Made by a program: the position numbers and the translations under genes. Of a stretch of DNA of 64,000 nucleotides, positions 1 through 8,308 are shown piece by piece. This DNA is from Lachnospiraceae bacterium (lineage in GTDB: Bacteria; Bacillota; Clostridia; Lachnospirales; Lachnospiraceae), in the NCBI GenBank assembly GCA_030524635.1, contig JAUNGG010000018.1:1-64000 (forward strand), given 5' to 3'. Numbering within the stretch: position 1 is the stretch's first letter; every line of letters begins with the position of its first letter. The notes under the pieces were generated by a model. It searched no databases. It was not told the DNA's origin and saw nothing but the letters and a program-made list of their open reading frames with translations.

Positions 1-1901
1 CATTCGGCAACATGGGTGATGACTGTGGTACCGGTGTTGCATTTACCCGTGATCCAGCTACCGGCGCTAAGGGCCTGTTCGGTGAGTTCCTGACCAACGC
101 ACAGGGCGAGGATGTGGTTGCTGGTGTCCGCACTCCGATGCACATCAACGAGATGGCAGAGAAGTTCCCAGAGGCATTTGAGCAGTTCAAGGGTGTATGC
201 GCTACCCTTGAGGAGCATTACAGAGATATGCAGGATATGGAGTTCACCGTTGAGCACGGCAAGCTGTACATGCTGCAGACCAGAAACGGTAAGAGAACTG
301 CACAGGCAGCTCTGAAGATCGCGTGCGACCTGGTAGACGAGGGCATGAGAACTCCGGAAGAGGCTGTTGCTATGATCGAGCCGCGTAACCTGGATTCCCT
401 GCTTCACCCAACCTTCGACCAGAAGGCTCTGAAGGCAGCTACCCCGATCGCAAAGGCTCTGGGCGCAGCTCCTGGTGCAGCTTGCGGTAAGATCGTATTC
501 ACCGCTGAAGATGCAGAAGAGTGGGCAGCAAGAGGCGAGAAGGTAGTTCTGGTTCGTCTTGAAACCTCTCCGGAAGACATTACCGGTATGAAGGCTTCCC
601 AGGGTATTCTGACGGTTCGTGGCGGTATGACAAGCCACGCAGCAGTAGTTGCCCGTGGTATGGGCGCATGCTGTGTATCCGGCTGCGGCGACATCATCAT
701 GGATGAGGCAAACAAGAAGTTCACTCTGGCTGGCAAAGAGTACCATGAGGGCGATGTGATCTCCTTCGATGGTTCTACCGGCTGTGTATACGATGGCGCA
801 ATCCCAACCGTTGAGGCTACCATTGCAGGCGAGTTCGGCCGCATCATGGACTGGGCTGACCAGTACAGAACCCTGAAGGTTCGCACCAATGCAGATACTC
901 CGGCAGATGCCAAGAAGGCTCGTGAGCTGGGTGCTGAGGGTATCGGTCTTTGCCGTACCGAGCATATGTTCTTCGAGGAAGACAGAATCGCTGCTTTCCG
1001 TGAGATGATCTGCTCCGATACCAAGGAAGAGCGTGAGATCGCTCTGGAGAAGATTCTGCCGCTGCAGCAGGGCGATTTTGAGCAGCTGTACGAGGCTATG
1101 GAAGGCAACCCAGTTACCATCCGTTTCCTGGATCCGCCGTTACATGAGTTCGTTCCTACTGAGGATGCTGATATTGAGAAGCTGGCTAAGGCAAAAGGCA
1201 AGACCGTGGAGGAGATTAAGGCTATCTGTGATTCCCTGCATGAGTTCAACCCGATGATGGGTCATCGTGGATGCCGTCTGGCTGTTACTTATCCGGAGAT
1301 CGCTGTTATGCAGACCAAGGCTGTGATCCGTGCAGCAATCAATGTAAAGAATGCTCATCCAGATTGGGATATCGTTCCGGAGATCATGATTCCGCTGATC
1401 GGCGACATCAAAGAGCTGAAATACTGCAAGAAGACCGTTGTTGAGACTGCTGACGCTGAGATCGCGGCTGCCGGTTCTGACTTAAAGTACCATGTAGGTA
1501 CCATGATCGAGATCCCGAGAGCAGCTCTGACCGCTGATGACATTGCAAAAGAGGCTGAGTTCTTCTGCTTCGGTACCAACGACCTGACTCAGATGACCTT
1601 CGGCTTCTCCCGTGATGATGCCGGCAAGTTCCTGAGCGCATACTACGATGCAAAGATCTACGAGAACGATCCATTTGCAAAACTGGATCAGACCGGTGTG
1701 GGCAAGCTGATGGAGATGGCTATTAAGCTTGGTAAAGCTACCCGTCCAGACCTGCATGTAGGTATCTGCGGCGAGCACGGCGGCGATCCTTCCTCCGTAG
1801 AGTTCTGCCATAAGATCGGCCTGGACTATGTATCCTGTTCTCCATTCCGTGTTCCGATCGCTCGTCTGGCAGCAGCTCAGGCAGCTATCAATAACCGCTA
1901 G
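1..1901 (+). CDS. ppdK: Pyruvate, phosphate dikinase (5' end outside window)
   Basis: This is the C-terminal part of pyruvate, phosphate dikinase, which interconverts pyruvate, ATP and phosphate with PEP, AMP and PPi in the cytoplasm. The reading frame is open from base 3 (Phe-Gly-Asn-Met-Gly-Asp), so the true start lies upstream. The phosphohistidine swivel motif GGMTSHAAVVARG is at about bases 622-660. The PEP/pyruvate-binding TIM-barrel follows, with GLCRTEHMF and, near the end, the catalytic-cysteine motif VGICGEHGGDP. About 632 residues of a family usually near 870-880 are present. In anaerobic Firmicutes PPDK is often the glycolytic or gluconeogenic PEP/pyruvate enzyme. A strong terminator follows directly. 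Identification is secure. Confidence 0.97.
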   Translation, partial: FGNMGDDCGTGVAFTRDPATGAKGLFGEFLTNAQGEDVVAGVRTPMHINEMAEKFPEAFEQFKGVCATLEEHYRDMQDMEFTVEHGKLYMLQTRNGKRTAQAALKIACDLVDEGMRTPEEAVAMIEPRNLDSLLHPTFDQKALKAATPIAKALGAAPGAACGKIVFTAEDAEEWAARGEKVVLVRLETSPEDITGMKASQGILTVRGGMTSHAAVVARGMGACCVSGCGDIIMDEANKKFTLAGKEYHEGDVISFDGSTGCVYDGAIPTVEATIAGEFGRIMDWADQYRTLKVRTNADTPADAKKARELGAEGIGLCRTEHMFFEEDRIAAFREMICSDTKEEREIALEKILPLQQGDFEQLYEAMEGNPVTIRFLDPPLHEFVPTEDADIEKLAKAKGKTVEEIKAICDSLHEFNPMMGHRGCRLAVTYPEIAVMQTKAVIRAAINVKNAHPDWDIVPEIMIPLIGDIKELKYCKKTVVETADAEIAAAGSDLKYHVGTMIEIPRAALTADDIAKEAEFFCFGTNDLTQMTFGFSRDDAGKFLSAYYDAKIYENDPFAKLDQTGVGKLMEMAIKLGKATRPDLHVGICGEHGGDPSSVEFCHKIGLDYVSCSPFRVPIARLAAAQAAINNR

Positions 1902-1936
1902 TAATGAATTAAAACTGGCAAAAACCTTATAAAATC

Positions 1937-1980
1937 AAGGATTCTGGTAGATTTTGGATTCTATCAGAATCCTTTTTTAA
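1937..1980 (+). terminator. Rho-independent terminator of ppdK
   Basis: A 14-bp stem (AAGGATTCTGGTAG at 1937-1950 against CTATCAGAATCCTT at 1961-1974, one G-U pair) is followed by a run of T. It sits 36 bases after the ppdK stop. Confidence 0.9.
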
Positions 1981-2176
1981 TATAAAATAAAAGTTTACAG
2001 AAAGAAACGGAATCGTTACAGAAATTCAATACATATGGAGGTCGCAGTATGGTATAATGGTAAGCATCAGCAGCAGAAAGGGGTTGTATTCGTACTTTGT
2101 AAAAGCAATTTGGAAGACAGTGCAGCTTATGATTTGAATGTAGATACAGTATTGCTAGAGAAAACTGCTGGTTAGG

Positions 2177-2356
2177 ATGTCAAAACGAGGAATTGGTGCA
2201 GAAATAACCGTAGCGAATGCAGCAGCCTTAATGGATGTTAGTTTAGACAAAGCCAGGAAGATACTAAATGGCCTGACAGAAAAGCAATATCTTTTTAAAA
2301 CGAAAGTAGAAGGAAAAAATAAGAACCTCTATAAATTGTTGATTCTTATTTCATAG
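2177..2356 (+). CDS. Small hypothetical protein, possible winged-helix remnant
   Basis: A 59-residue frame starting MSKRGIGAEITVANAAALMD. The segment ITVANAAALMDVSLDKARKI followed by LNGLTEKQYLFKTKV resembles the helix-turn-helix plus wing of a winged-helix DNA-binding domain. No good ribosome binding site precedes the ATG. The surrounding 1902-2518 interval is AT-rich and otherwise empty apart from the ppdK terminator. It is too short for a complete regulator, so it may be a decayed fragment of a larger gene. No function is assigned. Confidence 0.3.
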   Translation: MSKRGIGAEITVANAAALMDVSLDKARKILNGLTEKQYLFKTKVEGKNKNLYKLLILIS

Positions 2357-2518
2357 TTGATCATCTCGATTATGGTCGGAAAAATCCACAGAAATTTAAC
2401 AATTTTGTAAGGACAGCAAAGCGAAATCATGATATGATAGTAAAGATATTGGCAATGGGACTTTGCGGTATTGTCATGTTAAAAACAAGTAATACTAGGA
2501 AAAGGGAAATAAGTTAAA

Positions 2519-4054
2519 ATGAATCGAGTGAAATCCTATTTGAAAAAGGGGGGAGCGCAGATCGCTTCCTTTGCCATAAGCTTTGTGCTGACCTTACAGG
2601 CAGGTGTATTTCCTGCCTATGGGAAACCGGCCTGGCCTGCGGATACAGGAATCCAGGCGGAGGCAGGGATCGTTGTGGACGAGGAGACGGGAGCTGTGCT
2701 TTTTGGACAGAATATCCACCTGCCCTATGCTCCTGCCAGCATTACCAAGCTTTTGACGGCGCTTGTGGTGATTGAGAACAGCCCATCTCTGGATGATATG
2801 GTGGTCTTTTCTCATGATGCGGTTTATAATGTGGAGTCAGGAAGCGGCAATGCATTAGGCTTAGAGGAGGGCGACCAGCTTTCTGTCCGGGATTGCCTTT
2901 ATGCGCTGCTTCTTCGTTCCTCCAATCAGGCGGCCAATGCGCTGGCGGAGTATGTGGGCGGTACCCGGGAAGGGTTCGTGGCTATGATGAATGAGAAGAT
3001 CCGAAGCCTTGGCTGCACAGAGAGCAATTTTGCCAATCCCTCTGGATTAAATGATGAAAATCAGTATGTGTCGGCCTATGATATGGCGATCATCGGGCGG
3101 GCTGCTTTTGCCAATGAAACTTTGATGGAAATTAATTCCAGCACTACCTACCGGCTTCCTTCTACCATCAATAATCCGGAAGGGCGGCAGGTGAATATGG
3201 AACATAAGCTGCTGATCACCACCGATGAGACAAGCCCGAATTACTATCCGGCAGCGGTTGCGGGAAAGACCGGTTTTACCTCCATAGCTGGAAATACACT
3301 GGTAACCTGTGCGCGGGAAGGAGAGAGAAGTCTGGTGTCGGTTGTGCTGAAAAGCAACCAGACCCATTATACCGATACCATCGCCCTTTTAAATTTTGGT
3401 TTCCAGAATTTTCAGAATCTGGATGCCACTGGAGATGAGGCTACTTTATTTGGAGCGGAGGGGACGCTGACCATCGGAGATCAGACCTATCAGAGGGAGG
3501 AACTGGAGGTTCAGGGAAGCCGACTAGTGACGGTTCCTGCTGGTGCAACTCTGGCTGATGTGGACCGGGAGCTGGTAACCGGAGAGGCCATGGATGCCTG
3601 GATTCCAGACGATGCAGTGGCGGAGATCCGCTATACCTACGATGAACGTGTGGTAGGACGAAGCTATTTTGTCAGCCTGGTTCCGGATCGCGATGTACTT
3701 CTTGAGGTAGGTGCTGGGGAGGATGCCTTGAACCAGAATGCTGGGAAGGATGGTGTGACCAGCTCCGGCAGCAACGGCAGCCGCTCGGATGCTCCGTCAG
3801 AGTCCAGAAAGCCCATGTCACCGGAAACAAAGGCGCTGCTGGTCAAGGTAGGGCTGTATGCCCTGGCAATAGGCTTGCTGGCTGCTGCTGTGGTGCTGAT
3901 CGTCCTTCATGTGAGAAAGGTGAAGAAAGAACGGGAGGAGGCGGCCCAGCGGCGGAGAGAGAGGCGCCGTCAGAGGCTGGCGGAGATCGGCTGTTCAGAG
4001 GATGAGTTTAAGCGCATGGTGGATGAGCGGTACGGAAAAAAGGACAAAGAATAA
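2519..4054 (+). CDS. D-alanyl-D-alanine carboxypeptidase (PBP5/DacA-like, peptidase S11)
   Basis: A 511-residue penicillin-binding protein that trims the terminal D-Ala from peptidoglycan stem peptides outside the membrane. A signal peptide (residues about 1-35, hydrophobic IASFAISFVLTLQAGVF) is followed by all three serine-peptidase motifs: SITK with the nucleophile at Ser74, SSN at 134-136, and KTG near residue 249. The C-terminal region carries a Ser/Gly-rich linker, a transmembrane helix at about 442-463 and a highly charged cytoplasmic tail rich in Arg, Lys and Glu. Canonical DacA proteins instead end in an amphipathic anchoring helix, so this copy is anchored by a true C-terminal TM segment, as in several clostridial homologues. 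It sits alone between terminators. Confidence 0.93.
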   Translation: MNRVKSYLKKGGAQIASFAISFVLTLQAGVFPAYGKPAWPADTGIQAEAGIVVDEETGAVLFGQNIHLPYAPASITKLLTALVVIENSPSLDDMVVFSHDAVYNVESGSGNALGLEEGDQLSVRDCLYALLLRSSNQAANALAEYVGGTREGFVAMMNEKIRSLGCTESNFANPSGLNDENQYVSAYDMAIIGRAAFANETLMEINSSTTYRLPSTINNPEGRQVNMEHKLLITTDETSPNYYPAAVAGKTGFTSIAGNTLVTCAREGERSLVSVVLKSNQTHYTDTIALLNFGFQNFQNLDATGDEATLFGAEGTLTIGDQTYQREELEVQGSRLVTVPAGATLADVDRELVTGEAMDAWIPDDAVAEIRYTYDERVVGRSYFVSLVPDRDVLLEVGAGEDALNQNAGKDGVTSSGSNGSRSDAPSESRKPMSPETKALLVKVGLYALAIGLLAAAVVLIVLHVRKVKKEREEAAQRRRERRRQRLAEIGCSEDEFKRMVDERYGKKDKE

Positions 4055-4084
4055 ATAAGGATAAGGAATGGATGCTGAATCAAA

Positions 4085-4125
4085 AAGACAAGGCCTGGGG
4101 AGATGCCCCGGGCCTTGTCTTTTTT
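4085..4125 (+). terminator. Terminator between convergent dacA-like gene and pncB
   Basis: AAGACAAGGCCTGGGG pairs with the complementary arm ending GGGCCTTGTCTT, followed by T6. The arm also begins with A-rich sequence, so it can serve both convergent genes. Confidence 0.92.
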
Positions 4126-4131
4126 CGGATT

Positions 4132-5601
4132 TTATTTTGAATTGGTATCAAAGTTATAGGAGTCCAGAAGCTGATTCTTGATATGCCACAGCTCATTGGA
4201 CAGGTCTACGTGAACCTTGTGTGGATTGACCAGACGTAAGGATTCCTCCCAGAGAGTGGCAAGCTCCTGCTTGCAGTACTTCTGGATATCCATTACCTTC
4301 GGGGACTGGTATACGCATTCCCCATTCTTAAATACCGGAACCAGCAGTTCCCGCATGGTATAGCTCTTTGGAGCCAGATGGGTCTTTTTCCAGGTCTGGA
4401 TTGGGTCGAAGAGCAGAAGGGAGTTGGATTCGTCAAAGGTTTCATCTGCCAGACAGATCAGATCAGCAATGATCTTGCCGGTCTCACGGCTGTAAATACG
4501 CTGGATCGTCTTGTTACCTGGGTTGGTGATCTTCTCTACATTTTCGGAGAGCTTGATCTTCGGAATGAATTTGCCGGTTTCCTTATCCTTGATGGCAGCC
4601 AGCTTATATACGCCGCCGAAAGAGGGGCAGTCCTTTGCGGTGATCAGGTTGGTACCAACGCCCCAGGAATTGATGGTGGCGCCCTGAAGCTTTAAGCTGT
4701 TGATCAGCTCCTCATCCAGGTCATTGGAAGCAGAGATGACAGCATCGGAGAAGCCTGCGGCATCCAGCATCTTCTTTGCCTTCTTGGAAAGATAAGCCAG
4801 GTCACCGCTGTCTAAGCGGATGCCGTAGAAGGTCAGCGGGATTCCGGCATCCCGCATTTCCTGGAATACCTGGATCGCGTGAGGAATACCGGAGTTTAAG
4901 GTATCATACGTATCTACCAGCAGGATACATGCGTTGGGATACATCTTGGCGTAGGTGCGGAATGCAGTCAGCTCATCCGGGAAGCTCATGATCCAGCTGT
5001 GGGCGTGGGTTCCCTTTACAGGTACGTCAAACATCTTGCCTGCCAGAACATTGGAGGTGCCGATGCAGCCTGCGATCATGGCAGCTCTTGCGCCGTAGAT
5101 TCCGGCATCCGGTCCCTGGGCGCGGCGAAGCCCAAATTCCATCACACCATCTCCCTGAGCGGCATGAACGACCCGGTAGGTTTTGGTTGCGATCAGACTC
5201 TGGTGGTTTACAATATTTAACAAAGCGGTCTCGATCAGCTGTGCCTCCATGATGGGAGCAACTACCTTTACCAGAGGCTCTCTTGGGAACACGATCGTTC
5301 CTTCCGGGATGGCATAGATATCACCGGAAAATTTAAAATGGGACAGATAATCCAGAAAATCCTCCTCAAACATGCCGGTGGAACGGAGATAGTCCACATC
5401 ATCCTGATCGAAATGCAGATCCTTGATGTATTCGATCACCTGATCTAATCCGGCACAGATGGCGAAGCCGTTGCCGAATGGATTGCTGCGGTAGAATACA
5501 TCGAAAATCACCGTTTCGTTGGCATCCTTTTCTTTAAAGTATCCCTGCATCATAGTAAGTTCATAAAAATCAGTTAATAATGTTAAATTTCTTTTGCTCA
5601 T
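4132..5601 (-). CDS. pncB: Nicotinate phosphoribosyltransferase
   Basis: A 489-residue enzyme of NAD salvage that joins nicotinate to PRPP to give nicotinate mononucleotide in the cytoplasm. The N-terminus (LTLLTDFYELTMMQGYF) and the GTHAHSWIMSF segment, which holds the catalytic, phosphorylatable histidine region of the family, are diagnostic. IRLDSGDLAYLSKKAKKML is the conserved phosphate-binding area. The ATG at 5601 is preferred over the GTG at 5625 because AAGGAG lies 9 bases upstream of it. A good promoter is seen upstream on the same strand. The gene is monocistronic and converges on the dacA-like gene. Confidence 0.95.
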   Translation of the reverse strand: MSKRNLTLLTDFYELTMMQGYFKEKDANETVIFDVFYRSNPFGNGFAICAGLDQVIEYIKDLHFDQDDVDYLRSTGMFEEDFLDYLSHFKFSGDIYAIPEGTIVFPREPLVKVVAPIMEAQLIETALLNIVNHQSLIATKTYRVVHAAQGDGVMEFGLRRAQGPDAGIYGARAAMIAGCIGTSNVLAGKMFDVPVKGTHAHSWIMSFPDELTAFRTYAKMYPNACILLVDTYDTLNSGIPHAIQVFQEMRDAGIPLTFYGIRLDSGDLAYLSKKAKKMLDAAGFSDAVISASNDLDEELINSLKLQGATINSWGVGTNLITAKDCPSFGGVYKLAAIKDKETGKFIPKIKLSENVEKITNPGNKTIQRIYSRETGKIIADLICLADETFDESNSLLLFDPIQTWKKTHLAPKSYTMRELLVPVFKNGECVYQSPKVMDIQKYCKQELATLWEESLRLVNPHKVHVDLSNELWHIKNQLLDSYNFDTNSK

Positions 5602-5658
5602 GGTAGGCTTCTCCTTATGTCGCACCCAGGATCCCTGTGTGCTTCTTAATTTTACAAT

Positions 5659-5686
5659 AGTATAGCATAAAATTTACAAATGACAA
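5659..5686 (-). promoter_or_regulatory. Sigma-A type promoter of pncB
   Basis: On the minus strand, TTGTCA (5686-5681) and TATACT (5664-5659) are separated by 16 bases. A short hairpin (GCAC...GTGC) lies in the leader before the ribosome binding site. Confidence 0.65.
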
Positions 5687-5786
5687 GATAATTGTTAAAA
5701 AAATAACATATGGAAACAGTTGTTGATATAAAAACAGAAATCGTAACCTGTAAGAAAACTGTAATAGAAAAATAATTTGGAAGGAG

Positions 5787-5815
5787 TTGGTTGATGAGGA
5801 AAAATGTGGTATGAT
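5787..5815 (+). promoter_or_regulatory. Possible promoter of the GHL10 gene
   Basis: TTGGTT and TATGAT are separated by 17 bases, about 65 bases before the chosen start codon. Confidence 0.45.
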
Positions 5816-5881
5816 GGGAAACACGAAAGCGCAGGGAACGGACGGAACCCTGCAGAAGAAGGAAAAGAAGAGGAAGCTACT

Positions 5882-7261
5882 ATGAGATTACCAAAAAGAA
5901 TTGCGGCAGCAGCCGCTGCTTTACTAACAGGTGTGTGTATGGCTATGGCAGTACCTGGCCCGGTTTATGCCGGTGTGCAGCTGATTGGCCCGGGGATGCA
6001 GGCGGAGGAGACGGTAACGGTCCGGCCAGATGTGCTGTCGGATGGCCCGGGAGCCGGACAGTCCGGGGCAGGATCTGAGGGAGCGGTGTCTGTGATCCAC
6101 GTCGGCACCAGCCAGAAAAGTCCGGGAAGCTCAGGTACCCAGGAGTTGAGAGGGGTCTGGATCTCCTACCTGGAGTGGCAGGCTATGCCCAAGACCCAGG
6201 CGGAATTCCAGCAGGCAGCGGATACGATGCTGGATCATTGCGTAAACTGGGGGATGAATGCTATCTTTTTACATGCCCATTCCCATACAGATGCCACATA
6301 CCCATCCGACATTCTGCCCTGGTCCAAGTATGTGTCTGGGGTTCAGGGAAAGGATCCGGGGTTTGACCCATTTGGATATTTTGTACAGGCTGCTCATCAG
6401 AGAGGGCTTCAGGTCCACGCCTGGTTCAATCCCTACCGGGTAACCGGCTACCAGATGAGCTGGGATGAGGTATCAGACAAAAATCCTGCCAAGCAGTGGC
6501 TCACGGACAATGACGCTTCCAATGACCGCTGGGTATTGTTCCAGGGAGGCCAGTATTACTTAAATCCGTCCATCCCTCAGGTACAGGAACTGGTGGCAGC
6601 AAGTGTCCAGGAGGTGCTTTGGAAGTACGATGTGGAGGGGATCCATTTTGACGATTATTTTTATCCTGCGGTGGATGACAGCAGGGAGGGCAGTTGGTTT
6701 GACAAACCGGAGTATGATGCTTCCGGCAGCACCTTGCCGATTGCAGACTGGCGGAGGGAAAATGTGAATCAGCTGGTTTCGAAGGTCTACAGCCGGGTAA
6801 AGGCCATAAAGCCAGGGGCTGTCTTCGGCATCAGCCCTCAGGGATATTTAGAAAATCTCCGCAGCAATACCAGCATGTTTGTGGACATTGACCGCTGGAT
6901 GACCTCCGGGGGCTACATCGATTACATCATGCCGCAGCTCTACTGGGGATTCGAGGCCAGGACCTCAGATGGCTCCCTGGCTCCATATGCCTTTGACCAG
7001 AACCTGTCTTCCTGGATCGCCCTGAAGCAAAAGGGTACGGCCAGGCTGTACCTGGGACTGGGCATGTACCGGGCCGGAACCAATGTATCGGATCACAATG
7101 AAATTTCTGAATGGCTCCGCTGCGATGATATCCTGAAGCGTCAGGTAGAAGCCGGAAGAGCCTCCGGGCAGGTATCCGGCTGCTGCTTCTTCAGCTACAG
7201 CTCCTTCCTGGAGGAAACATCGGCGAACGAGGTGGCAAACCTGGTTTCAATTTTAAAGTGA
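5882..7261 (+). CDS. Secreted GHL10 (DUF187) glycoside hydrolase-like protein
   Basis: A 459-residue exported protein. The ATG at 5882 is chosen because GAGGAAG precedes it and it opens directly into a signal peptide (MRLPKRIAAAAAALLTGVC, cleavage probably after VYA). A low-complexity linker of about 55 residues follows. Then comes the glycosyl-hydrolase-like family 10 barrel, starting at RGVWISYLEWQAM and including HAWFNPYRVTGYQMSW, GIHFDDYFYP and MPQLYWGFEART. Known family members act on bacterial or host glycans; the substrate here cannot be told. The Asp pair in HFDDYFYP matches the conserved acidic site of the family. No operon partner is evident. Confidence 0.88.
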   Translation: MRLPKRIAAAAAALLTGVCMAMAVPGPVYAGVQLIGPGMQAEETVTVRPDVLSDGPGAGQSGAGSEGAVSVIHVGTSQKSPGSSGTQELRGVWISYLEWQAMPKTQAEFQQAADTMLDHCVNWGMNAIFLHAHSHTDATYPSDILPWSKYVSGVQGKDPGFDPFGYFVQAAHQRGLQVHAWFNPYRVTGYQMSWDEVSDKNPAKQWLTDNDASNDRWVLFQGGQYYLNPSIPQVQELVAASVQEVLWKYDVEGIHFDDYFYPAVDDSREGSWFDKPEYDASGSTLPIADWRRENVNQLVSKVYSRVKAIKPGAVFGISPQGYLENLRSNTSMFVDIDRWMTSGGYIDYIMPQLYWGFEARTSDGSLAPYAFDQNLSSWIALKQKGTARLYLGLGMYRAGTNVSDHNEISEWLRCDDILKRQVEAGRASGQVSGCCFFSYSSFLEETSANEVANLVSILK

Positions 7262-7286
7262 ATGGCAACATGATTTTAATTTCTGC

Positions 7287-7315
7287 TTGTAACTTTTCTC
7301 ATTTAGTGCTAGAAT
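7287..7315 (+). promoter_or_regulatory. Promoter of the T-box/TRAP transporter operon
   Basis: TTGTAA (7287-7292) and TAGAAT (7310-7315) with a 17-base spacer place the transcription start near 7322, just before the T-box stem I. Confidence 0.65.
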
Positions 7316-7324
7316 AATCACGAC

Positions 7325-7628
7325 ATAAATCAGTGCTGTGATTGGGACAGGGCAAGTGGACTCTTTCATTTCAGAGAGCTGCCGGAAGCTGCGAGGCAGT
7401 ATGGAAGCCATAAACCATCACCCAGGAGCATCCCGCCGAAAGACCATGTATGAGTAGGCCGGGACGGATTCTCACCGTTACAGGAGATACTGTTAAAGCA
7501 GCCCGGCGTATGCCGGACGGAAGACAGGATAAGAGGCTGCAGAATGGCCTGCAGCAAGCAGAGTGGTACCACGGATTTTTTCGCCTCTGCGGTTTGATGA
7601 ACGGATTCATCAGACCGCAGAGGTTTTT
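7325..7628 (+). promoter_or_regulatory. T-box leader, probable tRNA-Ile (ATC) specifier
   Basis: Classic T-box layout: AGAGAG plus the apical stem CTGCC/GGCAG, a specifier loop, the stem III block GAGTAGGCCGGGACGG, and the T-box core AGAGTGGTACCACGG at 7560-7574. A long terminator stem and T5 at 7584-7628 complete it. The specifier loop reads ATCACCCAGGAG (ATC at 7417-7419). It aligns base for base with ATCACTCTGGAG in the ileS leader at 15517 of this window, which is why isoleucine is proposed. TGGT in the core would pair with an A73-CCA end, as in tRNA-Ile. The leader would allow TRAP expression when uncharged tRNA-Ile accumulates. The T-box class is certain; the specifier is inferred by alignment. 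Confidence 0.9.
7584..7628 (+). terminator. T-box regulated terminator
   Basis: CCTCTGCGGTTTGATGA pairs with TCATCAGACCGCAGAGG, followed by T5. The T-box core just upstream is the antiterminator partner. Confidence 0.9.
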
Positions 7629-7718
7629 ATTTTGTGGGTACTTTATTGCTTGAAAGCGATGATGCAGTGAAATGCTGTTCCTGCTTCATGCTCCTGCAGA
7701 CTGGAAACTATGTCAGAT

Positions 7719-7747
7719 TGTAACGGTTCCGTGCTTTTCTGGTTACC
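7719..7747 (+). repeat. Degenerate copy of 29-bp palindromic repeat (family A)
   Basis: GTAACGGTTCC...GGTTAC inverted arms. It resembles the better copy 35 bases downstream. Both lie between the T-box terminator and the DctQ gene. Confidence 0.5.
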
Positions 7748-7753
7748 TTAAGC

Positions 7754-7782
7754 CGTAACGGTTCAGTACGTTCCAGGTTACG
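7754..7782 (+). repeat. 29-bp palindromic repeat (family A)
   Basis: CGTAACGGTTCAGTAC followed by GTTCCAGGTTACG. This is the reverse orientation of the copies at 23753 and 57547, differing at about five positions. Confidence 0.65.
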
Positions 7783-7813
7783 TCAAGTATTACATAAGAA
7801 AGGAAGATTGGGT

Positions 7814-8308
7814 ATGAAAACCTACAAAAAGTGCATGGATGCGCTGGCTTTTGTGGAAAAGCTGGTTCTGGCAGCATCCACCTTGCTGATTCTGGTGCTG
7901 ACCGTAGGAAATGTATTTTCCCGAAAAGTCATCCACCAATCCTGGTCATTTACCGAAGAGCTGGTCGTTGCGGTATTTGTCCTGATTACTTTAATGGCAG
8001 CGGCGCTGGCCTGCCGGGAAGGGGAGCTGGTAAATCTGACCTTGCTCACCGACCGCCTTCCCAGGAGTCTGCAAAAGCCGTCCATGATCTTAATTACCCT
8101 GCTCAGCATTATCTTCACCGCTATTCTGTTTAAGTATGGAATGGATAAGGTGCTGACGCAGATGGCCAATGGAAAGCGGACCTTCGTGTTAAACTGGCCG
8201 GAATGGATCTTCTGGTCCTTTGTTCCCATTGGGGCCGGGTGCATGATCCTGCATTTCCTGGAATATTGCATTGATTTTTGCATGAAAGAGGAGGAGGAAA
8301 CGAAATGA
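7814..8308 (+). CDS. TRAP transporter small permease (DctQ)
   Basis: A 164-residue membrane protein with four predicted helices (VLAASTLLILVLTVGNVF; LVVAVFVLITLMAAALACR; PSMILITLLSIIFTAILF; EWIFWSFVPIGAGCMILHF), typical of the small subunit of tripartite ATP-independent periplasmic (TRAP) transporters. It partners the large permease to drive Na+- or H+-coupled uptake of an organic anion. The ATG at 7814 has AAGGAAG about 7 bases upstream. Its stop overlaps the start of the next gene as ATGA, indicating translational coupling. It is the first gene after the T-box leader. Substrate is not determinable from this subunit. Confidence 0.92.
   Translation: MKTYKKCMDALAFVEKLVLAASTLLILVLTVGNVFSRKVIHQSWSFTEELVVAVFVLITLMAAALACREGELVNLTLLTDRLPRSLQKPSMILITLLSIIFTAILFKYGMDKVLTQMANGKRTFVLNWPEWIFWSFVPIGAGCMILHFLEYCIDFCMKEEEETK

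Noticed and set aside
404-1249. Long minus-strand frame of 281 codons inside ppdK
   Set aside because: It is the antisense shadow of a GC-biased coding region; no ribosome binding site and Ser/Arg-rich composition typical of shadows.
5804-5881. Upstream in-frame extension of the GHL10 protein
   Set aside because: The extension overlaps the likely promoter and would bury the signal peptide; the ATG at 5882 has its own ribosome binding site.
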